Source: Candidatus Gastranaerophilales bacterium (GTDB lineage Bacteria; Cyanobacteriota; Vampirovibrionia; Gastranaerophilales; Gastranaerophilaceae). Taken from it: DNA of 6,779 nucleotides. The translations under genes were made by a program, and so were the position numbers. The first letter of the stretch is position 1, and each line of letters begins with the position of its first letter. This document shows positions 1 to 4,847 of this stretch, in pieces. The notes below the pieces were generated by a model. The model saw only the letters and a list, made by a program, of their open reading frames with translations, was not told where the DNA came from and did not search any database. Where the stretch lies: NCBI GenBank assembly GCA_944326495.1, contig CALVEE010000056.1:1-6779 (forward strand), given 5' to 3'.

Positions 1-21
1 ATTGTGGTGCTACGCACGTAG

Positions 22-86
22 GAGACTGGTCGACAGGCATTCTATCTAAAGACTACCAGATAATATTTGGCCTACTGACCTGTCTC
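22..86. repeat. 65-nt imperfect hairpin
   Basis: GAGAC (22-26) pairs with GTCTC (82-86), GGTC (28-31) with GACC (77-80), AGGC (35-38) with GCCT (70-73), and TATCT (43-47) with AGATA (58-62), leaving a 10-nt loop. The stem is broken by a T/T mismatch and small internal loops. A second small palindrome, CTACG-CA-CGTAG (10-21), abuts it. No T-run follows, so it is not a classical terminator. It could be a structured RNA end, a recombination site or a leftover mobile-element end; I cannot tell which. Confidence 0.4.
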
Positions 87-97
87 AATGTACGCCC

Positions 98-127
98 ATG
101 TAACTTAATACATATTGTGTTACATTA
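98..127 (-). repeat. 30-bp palindromic repeat, copy 1 (inverted relative to copy 2)
   Basis: Its reverse complement matches 364-393 at 29 of 30 positions. Each copy is itself an imperfect palindrome, with TGTAAC at one end and GTTACA at the other separated by 14 bases. The two copies face each other and enclose 236 bp. TCAATGTA occurs just outside each copy (85-92 and 394-401), which could be a target duplication, or chance given the shared AATGTA motif. Confidence 0.7.
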
Positions 128-180
128 ACATTAATTTATCTCATTATAACACACATATAGTGCGAACTTCAAGCTTTTAA

Positions 181-194
181 TAAAATTTACCCCT
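181..194. repeat. 14-bp direct repeat, left copy
   Basis: TAAAATTTACCCCT here matches TAATATTTACCCCT at 351-364 with one mismatch. The pair brackets the GC-rich palindromic element, as a target-site duplication or recombination footprint would. The right copy runs into palindrome copy 2. Confidence 0.5.
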
Positions 195-311
195 CATCCG
201 GTCTCCGCCCACCTTCTCCCACATGGGGAGAAGGGCTAAAACGCGCTAGTTTAGTGCATCTTGTTGCTTCTCCCTAAGACTGCAGAAGCTGGCCGGATGA
301 CCCGATGAGGG
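191..311. repeat. GC-rich palindromic element, possible MITE or REP-like sequence
   Basis: It begins CCCTCATCCGG (191-201) and ends with CCGGATGA (293-300) and GATGAGGG (304-311), which together mirror the start apart from a 6-nt insertion. Inside are a 9-bp hairpin, CCTTCTCCC (212-220) against GGGAGAAGG (226-234), and a smaller one, GCTTCT (266-271) against AGAAGC (284-289). The wording 'CCTCATCCGG...CCTTCTCCC...GGGAGAAGG' resembles dispersed intergenic repeats that I recall from several proteobacterial genomes. It has no coding capacity and is more GC-rich than its surroundings, so it is most likely an inserted non-autonomous repeat. Confidence 0.55.
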
Positions 312-350
312 CGTAAGCCTCCATCCCTCTTGCACTCTGCATTCCACCCC

Positions 351-364
351 TAATATTTACCCCT
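351..364. repeat. 14-bp direct repeat, right copy
   Basis: This is the partner of 181-194 (13 of 14 identical). It lies immediately upstream of palindrome copy 2 and contributes the possible -35 region of the pilin promoter. Confidence 0.5.
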
Positions 365-386
365 AATGTAACACAATATGTATTAT
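357..386 (+). promoter_or_regulatory. Possible promoter of the pilin gene
   Basis: A weak -35 (TTTACC, 357-362) and a good -10 (TATTAT, 381-386) are 18 bp apart and would start transcription near 393, about 30 bases before the start codon. The -10 lies inside the 30-bp palindrome, so a protein bound there should block RNA polymerase. Assigned by eye only. Confidence 0.35.
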
Positions 387-393
387 GTTACAT
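364..393 (+). promoter_or_regulatory. 30-bp palindromic repeat, copy 2; candidate operator
   Basis: It is an imperfect palindrome with 26 of 30 positions symmetric and TGTAAC/GTTACA half-sites. A third half-site, AATGTAAC, follows at 396-403, between the palindrome and the ribosome binding site. This is the layout of a dimeric repressor or activator site overlapping a promoter. It does not fit the cyanobacterial NtcA consensus (GTA-N8-TAC), and I cannot name the regulator. It could equally be the terminal inverted repeat of a small element paired with copy 1. Confidence 0.5.
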
Positions 394-422
394 TCAATGT
401 AACACTTTATAGGAGAGCTTTT

Positions 423-1268
423 ATGAAAAAATCTGGATTCACGTTGGCTGAAGTATTGATTACACTTGGGATTATAGGTGTTGTAGCAGCACTTACTGCG
501 CCAGCTTTGGTTATGAGCAGCAGAAACCAGGCCAATGCTGCCAAATTGTCTGTTGCTGTTTCAAATCTTGAAAATGCTCTACAGAATATGTTGGTAACAG
601 AAAATGTTGACACTTTATTCCAAACAAGAGCTTGGCAAAACGCAGGTAATCGTCCAGCATTTGCTGGTAATATTGGACAACATATGCGAATAAATGGCTA
701 TCGAGGAATTGCTGGTGAACAATCGGAGGCCGAGGCTGGAGGGGGAAATTTAGTTCGTCAATATTATGGGGCTAATAACCTTCCTAGTCGTATGACAGCT
801 GATGGTGCTAAAGATATGACGGAGGCAGCTCCCAATGATGTAACAAATACTATGGGACGCGCACCTCAAGGCAATGCTGGGGTTAATCATATTATTGAAG
901 CAAAAAATGGTGTAGTATACTTTTTCACTCCAAATGTTAACGTAAACCCTACACAAGCAGAAAAGGATAACATAATAGCACAAGGCGGAGCATTATTTAA
1001 TGAAGCTGCTGATGTATATATCGATGTTAATGGTCAATCGGCGCCGAATACTTTAGGACGTGATATCTTTGCATTTTATCTTGGAGACGACGGAATAATG
1101 TATCCAATAGGTGGCCTTGATGTATCTATTTTAGATAACCACGGAAATACCGACATGTGGAATACTGCAGGAGCAGGTAGTAACCGAAATTGCCGGGATG
1201 GTTCAATTAATCAGGGTTATGGCTGTACCGCGAGAGTAATTGCTGAAGGATATCAAATGAATTATTAA
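423..1268 (+). CDS. Type IV pilin-like (pseudopilin) secreted protein
   Basis: The protein has 281 residues. The N-terminus is a class III (prepilin) signal: MKKSG, then FTLAE and a hydrophobic helix to about residue 30. Prepilin peptidase should cut after Gly5, leaving N-methylated Phe with the conserved Glu at mature position 5. The rest is a polar Asn/Gly-rich domain. DVNG...PN..GRDIF (residues 201-216), a dG..yPiG stretch, two cysteines (257 and 268) likely forming a disulfide, and a terminal ARVIAEGYQMNY match the style of pseudopilin paralogues that I recall from Gastranaerophilales. The start at 423 is chosen because AGGAG (411-415) sits 7 nt upstream and the prepilin signal begins there; the in-frame ATG at 378 lies inside the palindrome and would add 15 unlikely residues. 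It appears to be transcribed alone, with its own promoter and terminator. It may be a minor pilin, a type II secretion pseudopilin or a surface adhesin; the family is sure, the exact role is not. Confidence 0.9.
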   Translation: MKKSGFTLAEVLITLGIIGVVAALTAPALVMSSRNQANAAKLSVAVSNLENALQNMLVTENVDTLFQTRAWQNAGNRPAFAGNIGQHMRINGYRGIAGEQSEAEAGGGNLVRQYYGANNLPSRMTADGAKDMTEAAPNDVTNTMGRAPQGNAGVNHIIEAKNGVVYFFTPNVNVNPTQAEKDNIIAQGGALFNEAADVYIDVNGQSAPNTLGRDIFAFYLGDDGIMYPIGGLDVSILDNHGNTDMWNTAGAGSNRNCRDGSINQGYGCTARVIAEGYQMNY

Positions 1269-1285
1269 TATATAGAAATTAATGC

Positions 1286-1322
1286 AATGAGATTGAATGG
1301 CTATCATTCAATCTCATTTTTT
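1286..1322 (+). terminator. Rho-independent terminator of the pilin gene
   Basis: A perfect 14-bp stem (1286-1299 with 1305-1318) with a GCTAT loop (1300-1304) is followed by a T-run to 1322. It lies 17 nt after the pilin stop and 2 nt before the fliR stop of the convergent operon. On the minus strand the stem is followed by only a weak T-rich stretch, so it may also end the flagellar transcript, less efficiently. Confidence 0.9.
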
Positions 1323-1324
1323 AT

Positions 1325-2104
1325 TTAATAAATTTTTGAAAACTCCAAAAAGAATTCCGAAATAACATTTATGAGCATTGGCAAAATCCAAATCATGATA
1401 GCTGCACCAAATACAGGTTTAAACAGAAAGCTTAATTGGAATACGTTTACCTGCGGTGCTGTTTTTGATATAACACCAAGGATGATGTCCTGACCCAATG
1501 TTGCTAAAAGCACGGGAGATGCGATTTGAAGCCCCATATACAGAACATTTGAGGTTGTTGTAATCAAATAGTCGAGGTTTATTATCTTCTCTAGCGGAAT
1601 ACTTACTGCATATATAGGGAAAATCTCAAAGCTTCTGACCAGTGCATTAATAAGCCAGTAAAACCCGCCTAACTCTATAAAAATAATTATTCCCAATAAT
1701 GTTATAATGCGGCTTAAAATTGAAGTCTGGCTGTTTGTCGTAGGATCCATTACCATTGCAGAAGATAACCCCATCTGCGTATTAATCATATCTCCGCCGG
1801 CTTCTATTGCCAGAACAAGAAGCTGCGCTATGTAGCCGATAATTGCTCCGACTGCAAAATTAAGGATTAAGAGCAGCAGAGGAGAAATATCGCCTGGCGG
1901 CTGGGAAGGATGTAAAAGCGGAGTAAGCATTAGGGTTAAAATAAATGCAAACGAAAGTTTTACAAGCCCCGCAATTTCTTTTCTGTTAAATACTGGAGCA
2001 AATCTTATAAACCCCAAAAGCCGCGCAAACACAATGAAGCCTGCTGAAAACCATTTCGTAAACTCCGGAAATAATATTGATATTTGCCCGATTAATTGTT
2101 CCAC
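1325..2104 (-). CDS. fliR: Flagellar export gate protein FliR
   Basis: An integral membrane protein of 259 residues, the usual FliR length. With FliP and FliQ it forms the inner-membrane channel through which rod, hook and filament subunits leave the cytoplasm. Hydrophobic segments lie near residues 20-40, 45-62, 75-100, 128-155, 188-210 and 225-250. Family signatures are visible: QLLVLAIEAGGDMINTQMG (94-112), SILSRIITLLGIIIFIELGG (128-147) and GLQIASPVLLATLGQDIILG (191-210), followed by TAPQVNVF (215-222). The start is GTG, supported by GGAGG (2111-2115) 6 nt upstream. It overlaps the end of the preceding small gene by 13 bases, implying coupled translation. It is the last gene of the operon. 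A close alternative would be SctR/SctT-type secretion proteins, but fliO in the same operon favours the flagellum. Confidence 0.95.
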   Translation of the reverse strand: MEQLIGQISILFPEFTKWFSAGFIVFARLLGFIRFAPVFNRKEIAGLVKLSFAFILTLMLTPLLHPSQPPGDISPLLLLILNFAVGAIIGYIAQLLVLAIEAGGDMINTQMGLSSAMVMDPTTNSQTSILSRIITLLGIIIFIELGGFYWLINALVRSFEIFPIYAVSIPLEKIINLDYLITTTSNVLYMGLQIASPVLLATLGQDIILGVISKTAPQVNVFQLSFLFKPVFGAAIMIWILPMLINVISEFFLEFSKIY

Positions 2105-2481
2105 TTTTTGCCTCCGCTTAGCCCCGGTGGAATATCAAGCTCGTATTCATAAATATCCGGAGGGGTATCTATCTGAAGAATATCAAATCCCTCAACTTCG
2201 TCTATGATTGTTTTTTCTTCTGTTATATTAACATTAAACATAACTTTTTCTTTGTTATTTTTAAGAACGCAGACTCGTGTTTTGCCAGCTTTTAGAGGAT
2301 GAAAAATCAGTGTATTTTTTTCATTCATAATAGTAATTAACGGATAAACATCAAGAATATCATTATGTTCAATGCTGATATCAGAAAGTTTGCCGTTTGT
2401 CGTAATAACGCAATCCTCAAAAGCTTGAGCCGGGATTATGGAAAGTATTAAAAAAGATATTAAAACTATTTTCTTTATCAT
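2092..2481 (-). CDS. Small exported protein, pilus/secretin N-terminal domain-like, in flagellar operon
   Basis: 129 residues. Residues 1-20 are a clear Sec signal peptide: two lysines, a hydrophobic core and a probable cut after AQA, so the mature protein should be periplasmic or outer-membrane-facing. Residues 33-88 read as alternating beta strands: ISIEHNDILDVYPL, then NTLIFHPLKAGKTRVCVL and a final VMFNVNITEE. That pattern (strand, 'DV.PL', 'L.f.p.kaGkT.v.v', strand) resembles the pilus-formation/secretin N-terminal domain of CpaC-like proteins. This is recognition by eye, not a search. Two cysteines (24, 71) could pair outside the cytoplasm. The tail is acidic and proline-rich. ATG is preceded by AGGA 7 nt upstream, overlapping the fliQ stop, and the 3' end overlaps fliR, so it is embedded in the operon. 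I know no standard flagellar gene at this position. Confidence 0.75.
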   Translation of the reverse strand: MIKKIVLISFLILSIIPAQAFEDCVITTNGKLSDISIEHNDILDVYPLITIMNEKNTLIFHPLKAGKTRVCVLKNNKEKVMFNVNITEEKTIIDEVEGFDILQIDTPPDIYEYELDIPPGLSGGKKWNN

Positions 2482-2490
2482 TGATAATTC

Positions 2491-2979
2491 CTATCTTCCG
2501 AGCATCTTATTGATTTCAACAAAATTCCCTTTAGGCATTGGAGCCTGCGGAGCTGTATCATATTTAATTTTCTGGGCTTTATCAATATAAGGAACTTTTC
2601 CCGGATTTTTCATTATTTCATTAACCGTCGGAGCGTCTTTGAACGAATCTTTCATCTCGCCTTCAAACGGAGTTGTGTACTTGTAATAATCAGCCGGAAG
2701 TACAAACGAATCGTTTTTAGGCACAGTATTAAAAGCAAGCGCCATTCCTTCCGTAAACAAATTAGTAAGAAGTTTAATAAACCCCATTCCTCCGATTATG
2801 ATTACAAGAAACACAGCGAAAATCTTAGGCGCGGCGGCAATCGTCTGCTCCTGAACCTGGGTAACTGCCTGAATAATACCGACAACCAGACCGATTGCCG
2901 CCGCTGTAAGCACGCAGGGCATCGAGATTGCAAGCATTACCATAAAACCTTTTGATAAATATTCAGTTAACATTTCCAT
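2491..2979 (-). CDS. fliQ: Flagellar export gate protein FliQ with C-terminal extension
   Basis: FliQ is a small two-helix subunit, four copies of which pack around FliP5-FliR1 in the export gate. Residues 1-82 fit the family: helix 1 about 14-38, the signature IGLVVGIIQAVTQVQEQTIA (29-48) with PKI after it, and helix 2 about 54-82. Typical FliQ ends near residue 89, but this protein has 162. The extra 80 residues or so (83-162) are soluble, rich in Pro, Lys and Asp/Glu, and show no repeat or domain that I recognise. The frame stays open and the next gene's ribosome binding site overlaps its stop, so the extension looks genuine and not a frameshift artefact. The start is ATG with AAAGGA 9 nt upstream; this site lies inside the direct repeat 2982-3031. 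Confidence 0.93.
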   Translation of the reverse strand: MEMLTEYLSKGFMVMLAISMPCVLTAAAIGLVVGIIQAVTQVQEQTIAAAPKIFAVFLVIIIGGMGFIKLLTNLFTEGMALAFNTVPKNDSFVLPADYYKYTTPFEGEMKDSFKDAPTVNEIMKNPGKVPYIDKAQKIKYDTAPQAPMPKGNFVEINKMLGR

Positions 2980-2981
2980 AG

Positions 2982-3031
2982 TTTGATATCCTTTAAGTTA
3001 TTGTTGGGTTAAAAACCCAACCTGCTTTCTT
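2982..3031 (-). repeat. 50-bp direct repeat copy A, with hairpin and fliQ ribosome binding site
   Basis: Identical to 3568-3617 at 49 of 50 positions (the one difference is 3024 against 3610). On the minus strand it reads: pyrimidine/purine flank, a hairpin with 7-bp arms TTGGGTT/AACCCAA around a 3-nt loop (3004-3020), then AACTTAAAGGATATCAAA, which supplies the ribosome binding site of fliQ. Its right end overlaps the ORF6N stop codon (3030-3032). The hairpin lacks a following T-run, so it is not an obvious terminator; it may instead affect mRNA stability or translation. Confidence 0.9.
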
Positions 3032-3566
3032 ATTTTGTCGTAAACCCGATTTGTTTTGTTTGTCTTGGCGTTTCTATTAAATTATTCAAGACTCTTATAA
3101 TTTGATTTATAGTTTCATCATGTTCGGAGAATTTCTTATCAGTATTTTCTATATGCAGCATCAGCATTTTTCTTAATTCATCTATTTCACGCGATGTTGA
3201 ATTTTGTATAAGTGCATATTGCCTGAGTCTTACAAAAGCGCGGATGATTTCTATGTTTATAGAAATAGCCCTATCGCTATTTAAAACGCTTGACAGCATT
3301 GACACTCCCTGTTCTGTAAAAACATTCGGGGTTGTCGGTGAATGCTTAAGTGTTTGGAACCTATCGCAATTTGCGATAAGTTCATTTAGCTCGTCTCTAG
3401 TGAGTTTGAACATAAAGTCATCCGGAAATCTTTTCTTATTCCTTTTTACAGCTTCATTCAATCTATGAGTAGGGACTTCATAAAGTTCTGCGAGGTCTCT
3501 GTCTATCATGACTTTTTGACCGCGGATTGTAAAAATTCTGTTTTCAATAATTTCAATGTTTTTCAA
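3030..3566 (-). CDS. ORF6N domain protein (KilA-N/antirepressor-related), inserted between fliP and fliQ
   Basis: 178 residues. Residues 8-115 match the ORF6N domain: IFTIRGQKVMIDRDLAELYE, then RLNEAVKRNKKRFPDDFMF, VFTEQGVSMLSSVLNSDRA and IEIIRAFVRLRQY. ORF6N occurs in phage antirepressor-type proteins and in many stand-alone bacterial genes and is thought to bind DNA; the cellular role is unknown. Residues 125-165 look like a coiled coil, and the end (TPRQTKQIGF) fits the usual tail of this family. The start appears to be TTG at 3566, with AAAGGA 8 nt upstream; the next in-frame ATG (residue 20) would cut the domain. The gene sits exactly between two 50-bp direct repeats and has no plausible flagellar function, so it is best read as a mobile or horizontally acquired cassette. 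Oriented with the operon, it is probably co-transcribed. Confidence 0.9.
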   Translation of the reverse strand: MKNIEIIENRIFTIRGQKVMIDRDLAELYEVPTHRLNEAVKRNKKRFPDDFMFKLTRDELNELIANCDRFQTLKHSPTTPNVFTEQGVSMLSSVLNSDRAISINIEIIRAFVRLRQYALIQNSTSREIDELRKMLMLHIENTDKKFSEHDETINQIIRVLNNLIETPRQTKQIGFTTK

Positions 3567-3567
3567 A

Positions 3568-3617
3568 TTTGATATCCTTTAAGTTATTGTTGGGTTAAAA
3601 ACCCAACCTACTTTCTT
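3568..3617 (-). repeat. 50-bp direct repeat copy B, with hairpin and ORF6N ribosome binding site
   Basis: This copy lies directly upstream of the ORF6N start and provides its AAAGGA ribosome binding site; its hairpin is at 3590-3606. With copy A it delimits a 586-bp unit containing only the ORF6N gene. Recombination between the copies would remove the gene and leave fliQ with an intact leader. Confidence 0.9.
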
Positions 3618-3636
3618 TCTTTAATTTGGTTTATAA

Positions 3637-3736
3637 GTTTAGGAGTTTATAAGAATTTAAATTCGCTATCGCTCATATTATTATCTATATAATTTTTTAA
3701 TTTCTCCTCAACTCCTAAACCTCTAAACTTCTAAAC
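3637..3736. repeat. fliP-ORF6N spacer with inverted and tandem short repeats
   Basis: GTTTAGGAGTT (3637-3647) and AACTCCTAAAC (3710-3720) form an 11-bp inverted repeat with a 62-nt loop. Three imperfect 8-bp units (TCCTAAAC, CTCTAAAC, TTCTAAAC) run from 3713 to 3736, the last one reaching the fliP stop codon. The arrangement would fold into a hairpin just after fliP in the transcript. No T-run follows, so its purpose is unclear; it may be a dispersed repeat or an mRNA processing site. Confidence 0.5.
3684..3711 (-). promoter_or_regulatory. Possible internal promoter ahead of ORF6N and fliQ
   Basis: On the minus strand TTGAGG (3706-3711) and TATAGA (3684-3689) are 16 bp apart in a very AT-rich stretch, about 120 nt upstream of the ORF6N start. 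Each hexamer matches the consensus at four of six positions. Such matches are common in AT-rich DNA, so this is weak. Confidence 0.25.
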
Positions 3737-4374
3737 TAATTATAACTTTGTACCAGCCCCTGAACAATCAGCGCCCAGCCGTCTACTGCTATAAATATCA
3801 GGAGTTTAAACGGAAGCGAGATGATTGTCGGAGATAACATGAACATACCAAGTGCCAGTAATATGTTAGCTACAACAAGGTCAAGTACAATAAATGGTAC
3901 GAAAACAACGAACCCGATTTCAAAAGCGGTTTTGAGTTCGCTTAAAATATAAGCAGGCGCTACTTCCCATATAGTAATATCTTCGGGTGATTTAGGCGGT
4001 GTTTTGTGTTTTAATTCGACAAAAAACGCCAGATCATTTTCGCGCGTTTGTTTCATCATGAATTCTTTTAGAGGTTTAGAGCCCTCATCAATAGCCGCAA
4101 TCAGGTTTTGATTTTTCTGATAAGGAATTGACCCTCTTTCGTACATTTGCTGGAATACTCCGCCCATTGTATAGAATGTCAAAATCATACAAAGCCCGAT
4201 TGTTACAATTGCCGGAGGAACTTGAACGCCCATGGCGGTTTTCAGCAGTGAAAATACAATTGTAAATCTTAAAAAACAGGTCATACAGCAAAATACAAAC
4301 GGCAGAAGCGAGAAGAGCGTCATCACCGTAAGCATTTGCAAGACCGGGTTCATATCTTTGATTACTGAGTCCAT
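3736..4374 (-). CDS. fliP: Flagellar export gate protein FliP
   Basis: 212 residues. Five FliP subunits with FliR make the central pore of the export gate. An N-terminal hydrophobic hairpin (residues 12-72) contains the FliP-type RFTIVFSLLKTAMGVQVPP stretch (36-54). A polar loop (about 76-138) follows, then the signature AYILSELKTAFEIGFVVFVP (141-160), DLVVANILLALGMFMLSP (165-182) and SLPFKLLIFIAVDGWALIVQ (186-205). It begins close to the first membrane helix, with no long cleavable signal peptide of the gammaproteobacterial kind. Three cysteines cluster in FCCMTCF (28-34), where other FliPs have mostly aliphatic or Ser/Thr residues. The start ATG is 5 nt after the fliO stop, and AAGG lies about 10 nt upstream, so translation is probably coupled. 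Confidence 0.96.
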   Translation of the reverse strand: MDSVIKDMNPVLQMLTVMTLFSLLPFVFCCMTCFLRFTIVFSLLKTAMGVQVPPAIVTIGLCMILTFYTMGGVFQQMYERGSIPYQKNQNLIAAIDEGSKPLKEFMMKQTRENDLAFFVELKHKTPPKSPEDITIWEVAPAYILSELKTAFEIGFVVFVPFIVLDLVVANILLALGMFMLSPTIISLPFKLLIFIAVDGWALIVQGLVQSYN

Positions 4375-4379
4375 AGTTA

Positions 4380-4805
4380 TTAAACCTTCATTTTATCTAT
4401 TAAATTTCGCATAACCGATTTATCATTTTTTTCGTGCAGCAAACTTGTTTTAATCCCGATAGCCGATTTGTCCATATAATCAGGTCTTGCAAGCTTCTGC
4501 ATTGTTTGTTGAAAAGTCTCTTTAGAAGAAGAAACATCCTCGACCGGAGCTGCTGTATGACTTACATCGAGTTTTGATATAAGTGTAGTTTTATCGACAT
4601 CACCTGCTATAAGAAATTTTTCTTTTCCTGTTGATACAATGTAAAGCGTTTTTCTTGGTGCAAGAGACATTGAATCAATCACTTTAAGGTATTTTGATTT
4701 TGCGCCTGTGCCTTGCGAGGTTGCATTTTTAAATACTAAAAGCGCAATCACAATTACGCCGACCATTGCAAATGTATAAACCATAAAATTTGCTAAATAT
4801 CCCAT
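4380..4805 (-). CDS. fliO: Flagellar assembly protein FliO
   Basis: 141 residues. FliO is a small single-span membrane protein that acts as a chaperone for FliP during export gate assembly and is specific to flagella. Residues 5-25 form the membrane span. The cytoplasmic part starts with YLKVIDSMSLAPRKTLYIVS (39-58), then GKEKFLIAGD and LISKLD, the usual FliO beta-rich core. The remaining 60 residues are polar, Ser/Lys-rich and variable, as expected for the family. ATG follows GAGGG at 7 nt. It is 42 nt after the FliM/FliN gene and 5 nt before fliP. Its presence is the best evidence that this cluster makes a flagellum and not a virulence-type secretion system. Confidence 0.85.
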   Translation of the reverse strand: MGYLANFMVYTFAMVGVIVIALLVFKNATSQGTGAKSKYLKVIDSMSLAPRKTLYIVSTGKEKFLIAGDVDKTTLISKLDVSHTAAPVEDVSSSKETFQQTMQKLARPDYMDKSAIGIKTSLLHEKNDKSVMRNLIDKMKV

Positions 4806-4847
4806 ATTACTACCCTCGTTTTTTGATTAATTATTTTTATGTTGATG

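Larger units (their letters stand above)
1..422. other. Repeat-rich region without a convincing gene, left of the pilin gene
   Basis: No reading frame here has both a credible start and ribosome binding site. One frame is open from the window edge (3-128, about 41 codons on the + strand) and could be the tail of a gene cut by the window, but its translation resembles nothing I recognise. The stretch instead holds a 65-nt hairpin (22-86), two inverted copies of a 30-bp palindrome (98-127, 364-393), a GC-rich palindromic element (191-311), a 14-bp direct repeat (181-194, 351-364) and the probable pilin promoter. Base composition changes sharply at about 191, from AT-rich to GC-rich, and back at about 350, suggesting an inserted element. 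Confidence 0.6.

Noticed and set aside
22..86. tRNA or integron attC site
   Set aside because: No cloverleaf, T-loop or CCA pattern, and no GTTRRRY/RYYYAAC ends.
364..393. NtcA binding site in the pilin upstream palindrome
   Set aside because: The spacing does not give GTA-N8-TAC in either copy.
98..393. CRISPR array
   Set aside because: Only two repeat copies, inverted, and no regular spacers.
378..422. Upstream in-frame ATG for the pilin gene, adding 15 residues
   Set aside because: It lies inside the palindrome/promoter, has no ribosome binding site and would put a non-typical peptide before the prepilin signal; AGGAG ahead of 423 decides the start.
750..983. Minus-strand open frame opposite the pilin gene
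   Set aside because: Antisense shadow of a clear pilin coding sequence, with no promoter or ribosome binding site.
3647..3676. Nine-codon mini reading frame (MSDSEFKFL) between fliP and ORF6N on the minus strand
   Set aside because: No ribosome binding site at a usable distance and no sign of a leader-peptide attenuator; likely chance.
4088..4291. Minus-strand open frame of 67 codons overlapping fliP
   Set aside because: It lies entirely within fliP in another frame and has no recognisable domain; fliP is certain.
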